A DNA stretch of 64,000 nucleotides from Paenibacillus sp. UNC499MF (GCF_900107975.1 NZ_FNVF01000003.1:377155-441154); one strand, 5' to 3'; shown: positions 35,890-44,775, counted from the stretch's first letter. A program made the numbers and translations. The notes: generated from the letters alone by a model not told the origin.

Positions 35890-36393
35890 TTACGCCGCCG
35901 GCAGAGGCGTATCGGTCGGCTTGCCCGCACTGCCTTGGTAGGTCTCGTCGATCACCTTGCGGATTTCGAGCGGCGTCCTGCCGTCCTTCTTGAGCGAGAC
36001 GGCCTTTACCGCGATCTCGAGACAGATGCCGCAGCGGGTCCCGTGATCGTCCCAGACTATGGAGCCGTCCGCGTTCGTTTCGCGGATAAAGCAGTTCTGG
36101 TTGCTCTTGTGACCGGCGCTCTCGCCGCAGCCGCAGTAGCACGGCATGGACTGCAGCAGGTCCGCGTTTTTGCCTGCCAGCTCGTAAACGAGCCGGATCT
36201 CTTCGCGCTGCTTGTTCAGGAAAGACGGCAGGACGGCGGACGAAGCCGTCTTCTCCTGCAGGTCCCCGTTCGCGGCATGATGCGCCTCGCCGGCTCCGTG
36301 CGCCTCCTGCTTGGCTCCGCCGCTTCCGCAGGCGGCCGCCAGCATGCTTGCGCACAAAAGAGCCGCCGTAAGCAGTCCCCATTTTTTGTTCAT
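35890..36393 (-). CDS. PCYCGC-motif lipoprotein
   Basis: A 167-residue predicted lipoprotein: signal peptide with lipobox LAAAC (cysteine near residue 22), a histidine-rich stretch (AHGAGEAHHAANG), then the motif PCYCGCGESAGHKSNQNCFI that names the family and later cysteines in HGTRCGICLEIA. The cysteine and histidine arrangement suggests metal binding. Such proteins are frequent in Bacillales; the function is not known. Monocistronic. Confidence 0.88.
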   Translation of the reverse strand: MNKKWGLLTAALLCASMLAAACGSGGAKQEAHGAGEAHHAANGDLQEKTASSAVLPSFLNKQREEIRLVYELAGKNADLLQSMPCYCGCGESAGHKSNQNCFIRETNADGSIVWDDHGTRCGICLEIAVKAVSLKKDGRTPLEIRKVIDETYQGSAGKPTDTPLPAA

Positions 36394-36429
36394 CTGTACA
36401 TTCCCCTCTCCCTATGCGGGAATTAGATC

Positions 36430-36545
36430 AATCTTCCCGCTTCAGCTTTCTCAAGCGGGCGAGCTTACGCCTTCAGCTTTAGGTTTCCAGCCTCAGCTTT
36501 AAACCTCGGCCTTCGATTCCCAGGCCTCAGCCTTCCAGCCTTCAG
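36430..36545 (-). repeat. Degenerate short tandem repeat
   Basis: On the minus strand units close to GGCTGAGG, GGCTGGAA, AAGCTGAAG and GGCCGAGG recur about ten times between the EndoQ stop and the PCYCGC leader. The region also has a hairpin CCCGCTT/AAGCGGG. It is not an open coding stretch (several in-frame stops). Looks like slippage-derived sequence. Confidence 0.5.
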
Positions 36546-37783
36546 CTGGTTGAGCTTTCGTCCGTCGTACCCTCGTCAGCCGGCTGCGCTTTCGCGGAAG
36601 CTTTCGCCGGCGCTTTTACCTTCCCGTAGGTGCCTCCGCCGCCCACCTGGAGATCAAGAACTCCCGAACGGGCCTCCAGAATCATCCCGGCGATGTCGTC
36701 CCCCACCGTCTCGGCCAGTTCTTCCCGTGTCGCCCGGTGCAGGATGTTCATTTCGGTGCCGAATCTGGCCAGCAGCCCGTCCAGCTTTCTTTTGCCCAGT
36801 CCTGGAATAAACTCCAGGGGAACCTGGTAGTAGTAAGGCGGACGGTAATCCGGCACATACGGCTCCCCGCGTCCGGCAAGCTCCAGAATGCGGTCCATGA
36901 CGCCCCGCACCACTTTGGGGCTGCCGCAGTACAGACATCTTCCGACGGCCGCCTCGCTCTCATCCAGGATGCTTTCGCAGCTTAAACAGTAGGTGCGGTG
37001 ATACTTGCCGAGCCGCGGATTAAGGCCGTAGTTCGCGGTAACCGCCCGCCCGCCTTCCCTCCGGAGAGCGAGCACAAACTCCTCGAACGTAGGCTCCGCC
37101 AGCAGCAGCTCATTGTATTCGCGGCCGATTTTTCCGAGCGAATGAGCATCCGAATTCGTAACGTACGTGTAGCGGTCCAGTTCCGGCAGATAGCCCGCCA
37201 TCTCGGAATCGGAGCTCAGCCCGAGCTCGACAGCCGCCAGCCCGTCCAGCTCCAGCATGTGCTCCATACGGGTCGATCCGCTGCCGTAAATGCTTTTGTG
37301 CGGCGTAAAAATGTGGGCGGGAATCATAATGCCGCCCCGGCCCAGCACCTCGGCCTGAAGCTCCCTGGCCGTGACGTACATGCGCTGGGAGCTCAGCTCC
37401 ACATTTTTCATGCGCGGACGCATCCACTCCGTAAACTCTTTCATCTGAGCCAGTTTCGGGAGAAAAACGAGCAGATGCACCGGTCCCATCCCGGGATCGC
37501 GCACCTCGATTTCGCTTCCCAGCAGAACGGTGGTCTGCTGATAGCGGATGCCCCCGCCGTCCAGCTCCTTCATTTCTCCGGCCGCGAGATAGTGCTCGAT
37601 TTCTTCCTGCACCGCCGGAGAATGACAGTCGATGATGCCAACGATCTCGATCCCTTTACGGTCGGACGCCTCGCGGGCAATGTTGTAGAACGTCAAGTTC
37701 CGGGCTCCGCTGATCTTGACGGCGGCTCCCTTCTCCGTCCGGCCGATATGAATGTGAAGATCCGCGTAGTACGTCCGCAGCAT
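36542..37783 (-). CDS. EndoQ-type deaminated-DNA endonuclease (PHP domain)
   Basis: A 413-residue protein. The N-terminal PHP metal-dependent domain shows YYADLHIHIGRTEKG, GIIDCHSP, PAHIFTPHKSIYGSGS and VTNSDAHSLG, all metal-binding histidine and aspartate motifs. Then comes a four-cysteine zinc ribbon (YCLSCESILDESEAAVGRCLYCG) and a helix-hairpin-helix (FIPGLGKRKLDGLLARFG). This layout is that of endonuclease Q (Bacillus YqxK), which cuts DNA beside uracil or hypoxanthine. The ATG at 37783 overlaps the nudF stop. The C-terminal end is a short charged tail. Confidence 0.88.
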   Translation of the reverse strand: MLRTYYADLHIHIGRTEKGAAVKISGARNLTFYNIAREASDRKGIEIVGIIDCHSPAVQEEIEHYLAAGEMKELDGGGIRYQQTTVLLGSEIEVRDPGMGPVHLLVFLPKLAQMKEFTEWMRPRMKNVELSSQRMYVTARELQAEVLGRGGIMIPAHIFTPHKSIYGSGSTRMEHMLELDGLAAVELGLSSDSEMAGYLPELDRYTYVTNSDAHSLGKIGREYNELLLAEPTFEEFVLALRREGGRAVTANYGLNPRLGKYHRTYCLSCESILDESEAAVGRCLYCGSPKVVRGVMDRILELAGRGEPYVPDYRPPYYYQVPLEFIPGLGKRKLDGLLARFGTEMNILHRATREELAETVGDDIAGMILEARSGVLDLQVGGGGTYGKVKAPAKASAKAQPADEGTTDESSTS

Positions 37784-38349
37784 CAGAACGAGCCCGTCAG
37801 CTTGTACGCCTGCCAGGCGTACACGGCCGTAATGGTTTTGGCGTCGCTGATGCTCCCGCGCGCAATCAGCTCTTTCGCCTCCTGGAGGGTGATTTCTTCG
37901 CACTCCAGAAATTCATCCTCGTCCGGCCGCGCTTCCCCCCGCACCAGATTTTCGGCTACGAACAGATGAAGAATTTCATCGGCAAAGCCCGGCGACGTAT
38001 AAAAGGAGCAAACCGGACGGACCGACTCCGAGCTGTAGCCGGTTTCCTCCTCCAGCTCGCGGATCGCCGCCCGGATAGGCTCTTCGCCCGGATCGAGCTT
38101 GCCCGCCGGAATCTCCACCTGGCTTTTCTCCAGCGCCTTGCGGTACTGCTCCACCACGATCATCCGGTCGTCGTCTGTTAAGGCCAAAACCGCCACGGCG
38201 CCCGGATGCTTCACGATCTCGCGCGTAGCCGTTTCCCCGTTCGGCAGACGGACATGATCCACCTGCAGCGTGATGATTTTCCCCTCGAAGATGGGTTCGG
38301 TTTTTATCGTAACTTCCTCAAATTTCCGGTTGTTTTGATCTGCTGACAT
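37783..38349 (-). CDS. nudF: ADP-ribose pyrophosphatase (Nudix hydrolase)
   Basis: A 188-residue Nudix enzyme. The Nudix box is intact: GEEPIRAAIRELEEETGY, with the preceding VEIPAGKLD that favours ADP-ribose. It hydrolyses ADP-ribose to AMP and ribose-5-phosphate. Start ATG after GGGGGAGGAG. Translation is coupled to the EndoQ gene (one-base overlap), and mciZ lies divergently upstream; Bacillus subtilis has the same neighbours. Confidence 0.94.
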   Translation of the reverse strand: MSADQNNRKFEEVTIKTEPIFEGKIITLQVDHVRLPNGETATREIVKHPGAVAVLALTDDDRMIVVEQYRKALEKSQVEIPAGKLDPGEEPIRAAIRELEEETGYSSESVRPVCSFYTSPGFADEILHLFVAENLVRGEARPDEDEFLECEEITLQEAKELIARGSISDAKTITAVYAWQAYKLTGSF

Positions 38350-38567
38350 GTTCCGCTCCTCCCCCGGGCAATCCCCGGAAACGCTTTGTTTTCTCCCCTA
38401 TTATATCAAATGTCGGAAAAAAAGCGGCTTTACCCTGTGTTGAATTATGGCAAAACGGGGAAAGAATGAATACAGGGTTTTGTGCCTTATTTTAACAGCT
38501 GACATAACTCGTCCCTTACTCGCATAGGTTTTTAACCTAAACTAATTGCGGAAATGAGGAATGAATC

Positions 38568-38705
38568 ATGAAAAATTATACAGCTTCCGAAAGCCTGCGT
38601 CTCGTCGGAAAAGCATGGGAGATCAAACAATACCTGGAGCTCGCCGTAAAGAAGGGCGGACGCGACCTGCCGCTCGTCGTTTTCCTCGAACAAAAATCCG
38701 GATAA
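38568..38705 (+). CDS. mciZ: MciZ, mother-cell inhibitor of FtsZ
   Basis: A 45-residue protein too short for usual gene finding: it contains RLVGKAWEIKQYLEL. Bacillus MciZ has the same LVGKAWEI core followed by a helix and lies beside nudF. MciZ caps FtsZ filaments to stop division in the sporulating mother cell. GAGG lies eight bases before the ATG. The C-terminal part (GGRDLPLVVFLEQKSG) could be the beta strand that adds to FtsZ. A weak sigma-E-like element (ACATAAC, 14 bases, CATAGGTT at 38502-38530) lies upstream. Confidence 0.85.
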   Translation: MKNYTASESLRLVGKAWEIKQYLELAVKKGGRDLPLVVFLEQKSG

Positions 38706-38741
38706 CCCGGCGCTTCGCAGCCCTCGGCAGGCATCAATCGA

Positions 38742-39767
38742 TTACGGTCTCCCGAACCTGCTTCCGTTCCAGAACTCAATCTTGTCGTAACTCCCGTACG
38801 ATTGTAAAGGTGCCGCTGTATGGTCCGGCTGTTTACGGATGAGCCGCTTCAATTCGGCCGATACCCGGCTGCGCTCGCTCTCCGTTATATTCATATATGA
38901 CACTCCACCGATTGTCGCCGTATCGGCTTCAATCGGCATCGTAACCACGTCGTCTCCGGTCAGGGCCGAGAAGGTTCCCGCAAACTGGAATACGGTCCGG
39001 GCCGGTATGTCCATGCGGACATTGCCGCCCATAATTTTGAGCAGGTTATTGATCTTAGCCACGTTGCGGTATTGAACCGTCTGGGTAAGAAGCTCGCGCA
39101 CAACCTGCTGCTGGCGGCGCATTCGCCCGAAATCTCCGTCCGCATCCCCCCGGTACCGGGCGTAATTCAGCGTCTGCTGACCGTTCAGCGTCTGCCGGCC
39201 TTTCTTGAGATACACATGACGATGGGTAATCCGGTCGTCGAAGTCCATATTTTTCTCCACGTCAACAGAAAGTCCTCCGAGCGTGTCCACAAATTCTTTG
39301 ACTCCGTTAAAGTTAAAAGCCACATAGTAATCCACCGGTATGCCGAAAAACGCTTCGACCGTCTTCACGGCCAGATCCGCTCCCCCGTAAGCGTAAGCGT
39401 GCGCCAGCTTCTCTCTGCCGTGTCCCTGAATGCGGATTCGCGTATCCCGCGGGATCGACAGCAGCGTTATTTTCTGGTTCGAAGAATCGGCAACGGCCAG
39501 CATGTTCGTGTCCGAACGCCCCTGCTCGACGTTTCCCGAGTCTATTCCCAGCATCAGAAACACGTACGTCTCCTTGGCAAGGGTTTCACGGACCGGAGCG
39601 GGATTAACCGGCGTGCTTTGCGGAACCCCCGTTTCGGTCCGTTCTTTGTACACCAGATCCCAGCTGTGATAAGCGTGCCAGCCGTAATAGCCGCCTGCCG
39701 CGAGCAGCAGTGCAAGAGGCAGCGCCGCCCAGAGCCAGAGTTTTTTTCTTCTGCGTTCTCGTTTCAT
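38742..39767 (-). CDS. LytR-CpsA-Psr (LCP) family cell wall polymer ligase
   Basis: A 341-residue protein with one N-terminal signal-anchor helix (LWLWAALPLALLLAAGGYYG) and an extracytoplasmic LCP domain. Conserved parts: FLMLGIDSGNVEQGRSDTNM, LLSIPRDTRIRI, KLAHAYAYGGADLAVKTVE, and the arginine-rich LNYARYRGDADGDFGRMRRQQQVVRELL. LCP enzymes attach teichoic acids or polysaccharides to peptidoglycan. Convergent with mciZ. Confidence 0.93.
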   Translation of the reverse strand: MKRERRRKKLWLWAALPLALLLAAGGYYGWHAYHSWDLVYKERTETGVPQSTPVNPAPVRETLAKETYVFLMLGIDSGNVEQGRSDTNMLAVADSSNQKITLLSIPRDTRIRIQGHGREKLAHAYAYGGADLAVKTVEAFFGIPVDYYVAFNFNGVKEFVDTLGGLSVDVEKNMDFDDRITHRHVYLKKGRQTLNGQQTLNYARYRGDADGDFGRMRRQQQVVRELLTQTVQYRNVAKINNLLKIMGGNVRMDIPARTVFQFAGTFSALTGDDVVTMPIEADTATIGGVSYMNITESERSRVSAELKRLIRKQPDHTAAPLQSYGSYDKIEFWNGSRFGRP

Positions 39768-39891
39768 CCGTTCCGTCCACCCCCGGTTATGCGTTGTCCA
39801 CTTATCCGTAGTATGGGAAAACCGCCGGTAAAAAAAAGATCCCCGCCTCTAACATCTTCTGTAGAAAGCGGGAAACTTTGAGAAACCGGAA

Positions 39892-39928
39892 CAAAGACGT
39901 ACTTCTCCGGGGGAGACGTACGTCTTTG
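39892..39928. repeat. Perfect inverted repeat upstream of the LCP gene
   Basis: CAAAGACGTAC and GTACGTCTTTG flank an inner TCTCC/GGAGA stem, making a 16-pair hairpin with one unpaired base per side. No T-run follows in either direction, so it is not an obvious terminator. Lies about 125 bases before the LCP start. Confidence 0.6.
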
Positions 39929-39955
39929 CCGATTATACCGGAGCGGACCAGAAAC

Positions 39956-40018
39956 CAAAAAAAACCAAAACAAAACCTCCATCCGGAGTGCCGTTAGGGC
40001 TGCCCGAATGGAGGTTTT
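39956..40018 (-). terminator. Intrinsic terminator of the PepT-like gene
   Basis: On the minus strand AAAACCTCCAT and ATGGAGGTTTT form the arms and a T-rich tail (TGTTTTGGTTTTTTTT) follows. Confidence 0.88.
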
Positions 40019-40026
40019 GGGAGTGC

Positions 40027-41163
40027 TTATTTCGCTTGTTCGGTTACTTCACGCACGATAGCCACGACCGCTTCCGCTGTTTTCACGAGATCGGATACGG
40101 CGATATGTTCGTTCGTGGTGTGAATTTCCTTATAACCTACCGCCAGGTTTACCGTAGGAATTCCCATGCCGTTGAAAATATTCGCGTCGCTTCCTCCGCC
40201 GGAATGGAATGTGCCGGTTTTGCAGCCCATGCCTTCCAGGGCTTTCATGGCCAGCTTCACAACCGGCGATGTTTCGTCGTGCATGAAAGCGGGATAGACG
40301 ATGTCGGCTTCGAAATCGCACGTCGTGCCGAAATCGGCCGCCGTATCTTTGCACGCCTGCTCCATCGCGGCCAGCTGTGCCTCCAGCTTGCTTTGGACGA
40401 TGCTGCGCGCTTCCGCTTCGAGAAGCACACGGTCGCAGACCACGTTGAGGGGACCGAGACCGGAGAAGCTGCCGATGTTCGCCGTCGTCTCCGAATCCAG
40501 GCGTCCCAGCTTCATGCGGGATACCGCTTTGCTCGCCACTTGAATGGCCGAAATGCCGTCTTCCGGATTCACGCCCGCATGAGCGGATTTGCCGTACATG
40601 ACGATTTTGATTTCGGCGCGGGCCGGAGCCGCAACGGCGATCTCGCCGATTTCGCCGTTAGAGTCGAGCGCATAGCCGAACTTCGCCTTCATGACGGACG
40701 GATCCATCGCACGGGCGCCTTTCAGCCCGGATTCTTCCCCGACCGTGATCACGAATTGGATGGGACCGTGAGCGATATTCTGCTCCTTCAGCACCCGGAT
40801 AGCCTCGAACATGGCCGCGATTCCGGCTTTATCGTCGCTTCCCAGAATCGTCGTCCCGTCGCTGCGGATAATCCCGTCTTCACCGATCTGCGGCTTGATT
40901 CCGTTGCCCGGAGCCACCGTATCCATATGGCTGGTGAAGAAAATGCACGGAGTCGATTCCGGTGCGCCGTTCGCTTCCAGCATGCAAATCAGGTTGCCGG
41001 CGCCATGTCCGGTTTTCTCGGCCGCGTCGTCCGTCTGGATCGAAAGACCGAGGTCCTTGAATTTCTTTTGCAGGACTACACTGATCTCCTGTTCGTATTG
41101 CGTCACGCTGTCGACCTGGACAAGCTCGATAAATTCTTTTATTAACCGTTCCTGCTGGATCAT
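40027..41163 (-). CDS. M20-family tripeptidase-like peptidase (YqjE/PepT-like)
   Basis: A 378-residue zinc peptidase. Metal ligands in FFTSHMDTVAPG, LGSDDKAGIAAM and TVGEESGLKGARAMD, and the later HSGGGSDANIFNGMG. The dimer or lid domain starts GKSAHAGVNPEDGISA. It matches the PepT-like family called YqjE in Bacillus. It sits next to the bkd operon and prli42. The substrate is assumed to be small peptides. Confidence 0.92.
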   Translation of the reverse strand: MIQQERLIKEFIELVQVDSVTQYEQEISVVLQKKFKDLGLSIQTDDAAEKTGHGAGNLICMLEANGAPESTPCIFFTSHMDTVAPGNGIKPQIGEDGIIRSDGTTILGSDDKAGIAAMFEAIRVLKEQNIAHGPIQFVITVGEESGLKGARAMDPSVMKAKFGYALDSNGEIGEIAVAAPARAEIKIVMYGKSAHAGVNPEDGISAIQVASKAVSRMKLGRLDSETTANIGSFSGLGPLNVVCDRVLLEAEARSIVQSKLEAQLAAMEQACKDTAADFGTTCDFEADIVYPAFMHDETSPVVKLAMKALEGMGCKTGTFHSGGGSDANIFNGMGIPTVNLAVGYKEIHTTNEHIAVSDLVKTAEAVVAIVREVTEQAK

Positions 41164-41234
41164 GGGTTCCCTCCGTTGTTGCTATGGTTTACAATAGAGT
41201 CAGCGAAAAGTTTGTCCGAATAGGAGTGATTGGT

Positions 41235-41336
41235 ATGAAACGCAACCGTCTGTTCAAAATCGTCGTGTACATCATGCTGTTCAGCATGGTCGCCTCGACT
41301 TTGATGGTCTCCCTCAGCTTCCTGACTACCTCATAA
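41235..41336 (+). CDS. prli42: Prli42-like stressosome anchor miniprotein
   Basis: A 33-residue protein: basic start KRNRLFKIVVY, then one hydrophobic helix (IMLFSMVASTLMVSLSFL). Length, charge and helix fit Prli42, the miniprotein that tethers the stressosome to the membrane in Listeria and is conserved in Firmicutes. AGGAG is eight bases before the ATG. It lies between the divergent peptidase and convergent bkdB. Identification is by pattern and position, so it is likely but not certain. Confidence 0.75.
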   Translation: MKRNRLFKIVVYIMLFSMVASTLMVSLSFLTTS

Positions 41337-41342
41337 TACGCC

Positions 41343-42752
41343 TCAATACAGCTTGGTTTCAAGATTGTAGGCTTCCATATTTTCCTTCACGCGCTGTAAA
41401 AAGCGTCCGCAGATAACCCCGTCCAGAATCCGGTGGTCCAGCGACAGGCAGATGTTCACCATCGAACGGACCGCGATCATATCCTGGATGACGACCGGCC
41501 TTTTCACGATGGATTCGAAGGTCAGGATGGCCGCCTGCGGATAGTTGATAATCGGCTGCGAAAGGATGGAACCGAAGGACCCCGTGTTGTTTACGGTAAA
41601 AGTGCCCCCCTGCAGGTCGTTTAACGACAGCTTGCCGGAGCGGGCCTTTTTCGTTAGGGTGTCCGCTTCGCGCGCCAGCCCGGCGATATTCATCTGATCC
41701 GCTTTCTTGATGACGGGCGTCAGAACGGATTCCTCCGTGCCGACCGCAAGCGCGAGGTTGATATCCCGCTTGATAATGATTTTGTCGACCGCCCAGACCG
41801 AGTTCATGATCGGATAGTCTTTGATGGCGTTGACCACTGCTTTCAGAAGAAACGGAAGATACGTCAGATTGATCCCTTCCCGGCGCATGAATTCTTCTTT
41901 AACCTTGCTCCGCAGGGTTACGAGATTCGTGACGTCCACTTCGATCATGGTCCAGGCGTGCGGAATTTCCGATACGCTCTGGCGCATGCGGCTCGCGATC
42001 GTGTTGCGGATCGGCGTCACGTCGATGAACGTTTCGCCCCGCGAATCCGCAATAGCGTCGAATTCGAGCGGCGTCGGCGGATTCTGCGAAAGGTGAATGC
42101 CGCTGCTGCGCACCGGAATTTGCGGCTCCGGCTTGTAAGGATTGACGGCCGGCGCTTGCGCGGACGGCTGCTGAGCGGGCGCGGATGGCGCCTGCTGCGC
42201 CGCGGAGGCTGCTTGTGCCTGCAGTGCGGCGGAAGCCTGGCCGCCACCGTTCGGAGCCGATGCGGTTCCGCCCTGCGCTATGTAGGTTTCGACGTCCTTG
42301 CGCGTGATGCGCCCGCCGAAACCCGTGCCCTTGACGCGGCCCAGGTCCACGGCGTTCTCCGCGGCAAGGCGCTGTACGGCGGGCGAGTAGCGGCCGCGCA
42401 TGCTCTGGTCGGCGCTGTCCTCCGCGATTGCCGCCGCGGAGTCTGCCTGCGGTGCAGAGCCGCCGCTTGCGCCTGCGGAAGCCGCTTCCGCCGTCTCCGG
42501 CACTTCCAGGAGGCAGATCGGGTCTCCTACGGCTGCGGTTTCCCCGCTGCCGACAAGAATTTTGACCAGCCGGCCTTCGATCGGGCTGGGCATTTCGACG
42601 TTGACTTTGTCCGTGTACAGCTCGCAAAGCACGTCGTACTGCTGGATATAGTCACCGGGCTGCTTCAGCCAGGTACCGACCGTAGCGGAAACGAGACTTT
42701 CCGCCAGATGAGGCACCGGCACTTCGGCCAGCCGGAATTTTGATTCGCTCAT
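41343..42752 (-). CDS. bkdB: Branched-chain 2-oxoacid dehydrogenase E2 (lipoamide acyltransferase)
   Basis: A 469-residue E2. Lipoyl domain with the modified lysine in LYTDKVNVEMPSP, an alanine/proline-rich linker, the E1/E3-binding domain (RYSPAVQRLAAENAVDLGRVKG), a second Ala-Gln-Pro linker (about 165-215) and the catalytic domain with the active histidine in SLDHRILDGVICGRFLQ. The ATG at 42752 is preferred (GGGGG upstream); an in-frame ATG at 42767 overlaps the previous stop. Last gene of the bkd operon. Confidence 0.93.
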   Translation of the reverse strand: MSESKFRLAEVPVPHLAESLVSATVGTWLKQPGDYIQQYDVLCELYTDKVNVEMPSPIEGRLVKILVGSGETAAVGDPICLLEVPETAEAASAGASGGSAPQADSAAAIAEDSADQSMRGRYSPAVQRLAAENAVDLGRVKGTGFGGRITRKDVETYIAQGGTASAPNGGGQASAALQAQAASAAQQAPSAPAQQPSAQAPAVNPYKPEPQIPVRSSGIHLSQNPPTPLEFDAIADSRGETFIDVTPIRNTIASRMRQSVSEIPHAWTMIEVDVTNLVTLRSKVKEEFMRREGINLTYLPFLLKAVVNAIKDYPIMNSVWAVDKIIIKRDINLALAVGTEESVLTPVIKKADQMNIAGLAREADTLTKKARSGKLSLNDLQGGTFTVNNTGSFGSILSQPIINYPQAAILTFESIVKRPVVIQDMIAVRSMVNICLSLDHRILDGVICGRFLQRVKENMEAYNLETKLY

Positions 42753-42766
42753 ATCGCGTTCCCCCA

Positions 42767-43747
42767 TTAAAACTGCGCGAGTTCTCTCATCGCGTCCGCT
42801 AATTTGTCCGTGTTAAGCAGGAAAAACTTCTCCATCGGCGGGTTCATTCCGACAGCCGGAACATCCGGTCCGCATAAACGTCGGATAGGCGCATCGAGAT
42901 CGTACAGCAGCTCTTCGGCCACGATGGCGGCTACTTCCGCTCCGATTCCGCCTGTCTTGTTGTCTTCGTGGGCAATCAGAACCTTGCCCGTTTTTGCCGC
43001 CGCTTCCAGAATCGCCGGGACGTCAAGCGGCTGGATCGTGCGCAGATCGAGCACGTGGGCGCTGATGCCTTCCTTCGCCAGCTCTTCCGCCGCCTGAAGG
43101 GCGAAATGCACGGCAATTCCGTAAGCGATCACGGTCAAATCCGTGCCTTCGCGCTTCACTTCGGCTTTGCCGATCGGTACGATATAGTCACCCTCCGGCA
43201 CTTCCGCCGATAACGAGAGGTAGCATTTTTTATGTTCAAAATAAAGCACCGGATCCGGGTCCCGGATAGCCGCCAAAAGCAGCCCCTTGGCGTCATAAGG
43301 ATTGGACGGCGCAACCATTTTGAGGCCAGGCGTTCCGAAGAACACCGACTCCGGGCACTGCGAGTGATAAATCGCTCCGCCTCCCGCCGCTCCGTAAGGG
43401 GCGCGGATGACGATCGGACAGCTCCAGTCGTTGTTGGAGCGGTAGCGGATTTTGGCCGCTTCGCTGATAATCTGGTTCGTCGCCGGAAAAATAAAATCCG
43501 CGAACTGAATCTCCGCGATAGGCTTCATCCCGTACATCGCTGCTCCGACCGCCGCACCGACGATAGCCGATTCGGCCAGCGGCGTATCAAGCACGCGGCT
43601 CTCGCCGTACAGGTCACGAAGACCTTTCGTCGCGTTGAGCACGCCGCCTTTGCCGACGTCTTCTCCCAAAACAAATACATTTTCGTCGCGCTGCATTTCG
43701 TCCTGCATCGCCGAACGGATTGCTTCCAAATAGGTAATTACTGCCAC
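42767..43747 (-). CDS. bkdAB: Branched-chain 2-oxoacid dehydrogenase E1 beta
   Basis: A 326-residue E1 beta subunit: ALGEDVGKGGVLNATKGL-like start (VLGEDVGKGGVLNATKGL), DTPLAESAIVGAAVGAAMYG, FADFIFPATNQIISEAAKIRY, and the C-terminal transketolase part (LDLRTIQPLDVPAILEAAAK). It pairs with the alpha subunit to decarboxylate branched-chain 2-oxo acids using thiamine diphosphate. Part of lpdV-bkdAA-bkdAB-bkdB. Confidence 0.94.
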   Translation of the reverse strand: MAVITYLEAIRSAMQDEMQRDENVFVLGEDVGKGGVLNATKGLRDLYGESRVLDTPLAESAIVGAAVGAAMYGMKPIAEIQFADFIFPATNQIISEAAKIRYRSNNDWSCPIVIRAPYGAAGGGAIYHSQCPESVFFGTPGLKMVAPSNPYDAKGLLLAAIRDPDPVLYFEHKKCYLSLSAEVPEGDYIVPIGKAEVKREGTDLTVIAYGIAVHFALQAAEELAKEGISAHVLDLRTIQPLDVPAILEAAAKTGKVLIAHEDNKTGGIGAEVAAIVAEELLYDLDAPIRRLCGPDVPAVGMNPPMEKFFLLNTDKLADAMRELAQF

Positions 43748-43773
43748 GTTGCTGCCTCCCTCTGCTCTTGCAC

Positions 43774-44775
43774 TTACGCCTGGGCGTATACGTGCTTCAG
43801 CGTATCTTCGCCTGTCGGATAAGGAGCCGCGTCCGCGTAGGCTGTCGCTTCATTGATTTCCTTCTGAATCGCAGCCTGAAGCTCCTGGTCCTGCTCTTCG
43901 CTCCAGATGCCGCAGTCGATCAGATATTGACGGAATTTCGGCAGTCCGTCTTTGGCGCGGTTCTCTTCCACTTCTTCCTTCGTGCGGTACAAGAGATCGT
44001 TGTCGGACGTGGAATGCGGAGGAACCCGGTACAAGTCCGCCTCGATCAGCGTCGGGCCTTCGCCCCGCAGAGCGCGCTCGCGGGCTTCCTTCACCACCCG
44101 GTACACTTCAAGCGGATCGTTGCCGTCCACCTTCACACCCGGGAAGCCGTAACCGATCGCCCGGTCGGCGATATTGCCCGCAACCTGCTTGTGGTGCGGA
44201 ACCGAAATCGCGTACCGGTTATTCTCGCACATGAGAATGACCGGCAGTTTGTGCACGCCGGCGAAGTTGCACCCTTCGTGGAAATCACCCTGGTTGCTGG
44301 AGCCTTCCCCGAAGGTTACGAAGGAGACGAGCTCGTCGCCCTTCATCTTGGCGGCCAGGGCAATCCCGACCGCATGCGGCACCTGGGTCGTAACCGGGCT
44401 GGAGCCCGTCACGATCCGGTGCTTCCGGTGTCCGAAGTGGCCCGGCATCTGGCGGCCGCCGCTGTTGGGATCTTCCGCTTTCGCAAATACCGAAAGCATC
44501 AGCTCCTTCATCGTCATGCCCACCGAAAGAACAAACGCGTAATCGCGGTAGTAAGGCAGGAAATAATCTTTCTCCGCGTCGAGAGCGTATGCCGCTCCCG
44601 CCTGGGCCGCTTCCTGGCCTACGCCCGATACGTGAAAGGCGATCTTGCCGGAACGCTGCAGAAGCAGGGACCGCTCGTCGAATTTGCGCGCGAGCAGCAT
44701 GGATGTATACATTTGAATGACTCTTTCATCGGAAAGTCCTAATTGCTGATGCTTAACGTATTGACCGATGGACAT
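43774..44775 (-). CDS. bkdAA: Branched-chain 2-oxoacid dehydrogenase E1 alpha
   Basis: A 333-residue thiamine-diphosphate subunit. The TPP motif GEGSSNQGDFHEGCNFAGVHKLP ends in the usual NN (CENNRYAIS), and the phosphorylation-loop-like region RVPPHSTSDND is conserved. Family size and neighbours separate it from pyruvate dehydrogenase. The products (isobutyryl-, isovaleryl- and 2-methylbutyryl-CoA) prime the branched fatty acids that dominate Paenibacillus membranes. Confidence 0.94.
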   Translation of the reverse strand: MSIGQYVKHQQLGLSDERVIQMYTSMLLARKFDERSLLLQRSGKIAFHVSGVGQEAAQAGAAYALDAEKDYFLPYYRDYAFVLSVGMTMKELMLSVFAKAEDPNSGGRQMPGHFGHRKHRIVTGSSPVTTQVPHAVGIALAAKMKGDELVSFVTFGEGSSNQGDFHEGCNFAGVHKLPVILMCENNRYAISVPHHKQVAGNIADRAIGYGFPGVKVDGNDPLEVYRVVKEARERALRGEGPTLIEADLYRVPPHSTSDNDLLYRTKEEVEENRAKDGLPKFRQYLIDCGIWSEEQDQELQAAIQKEINEATAYADAAPYPTGEDTLKHVYAQA

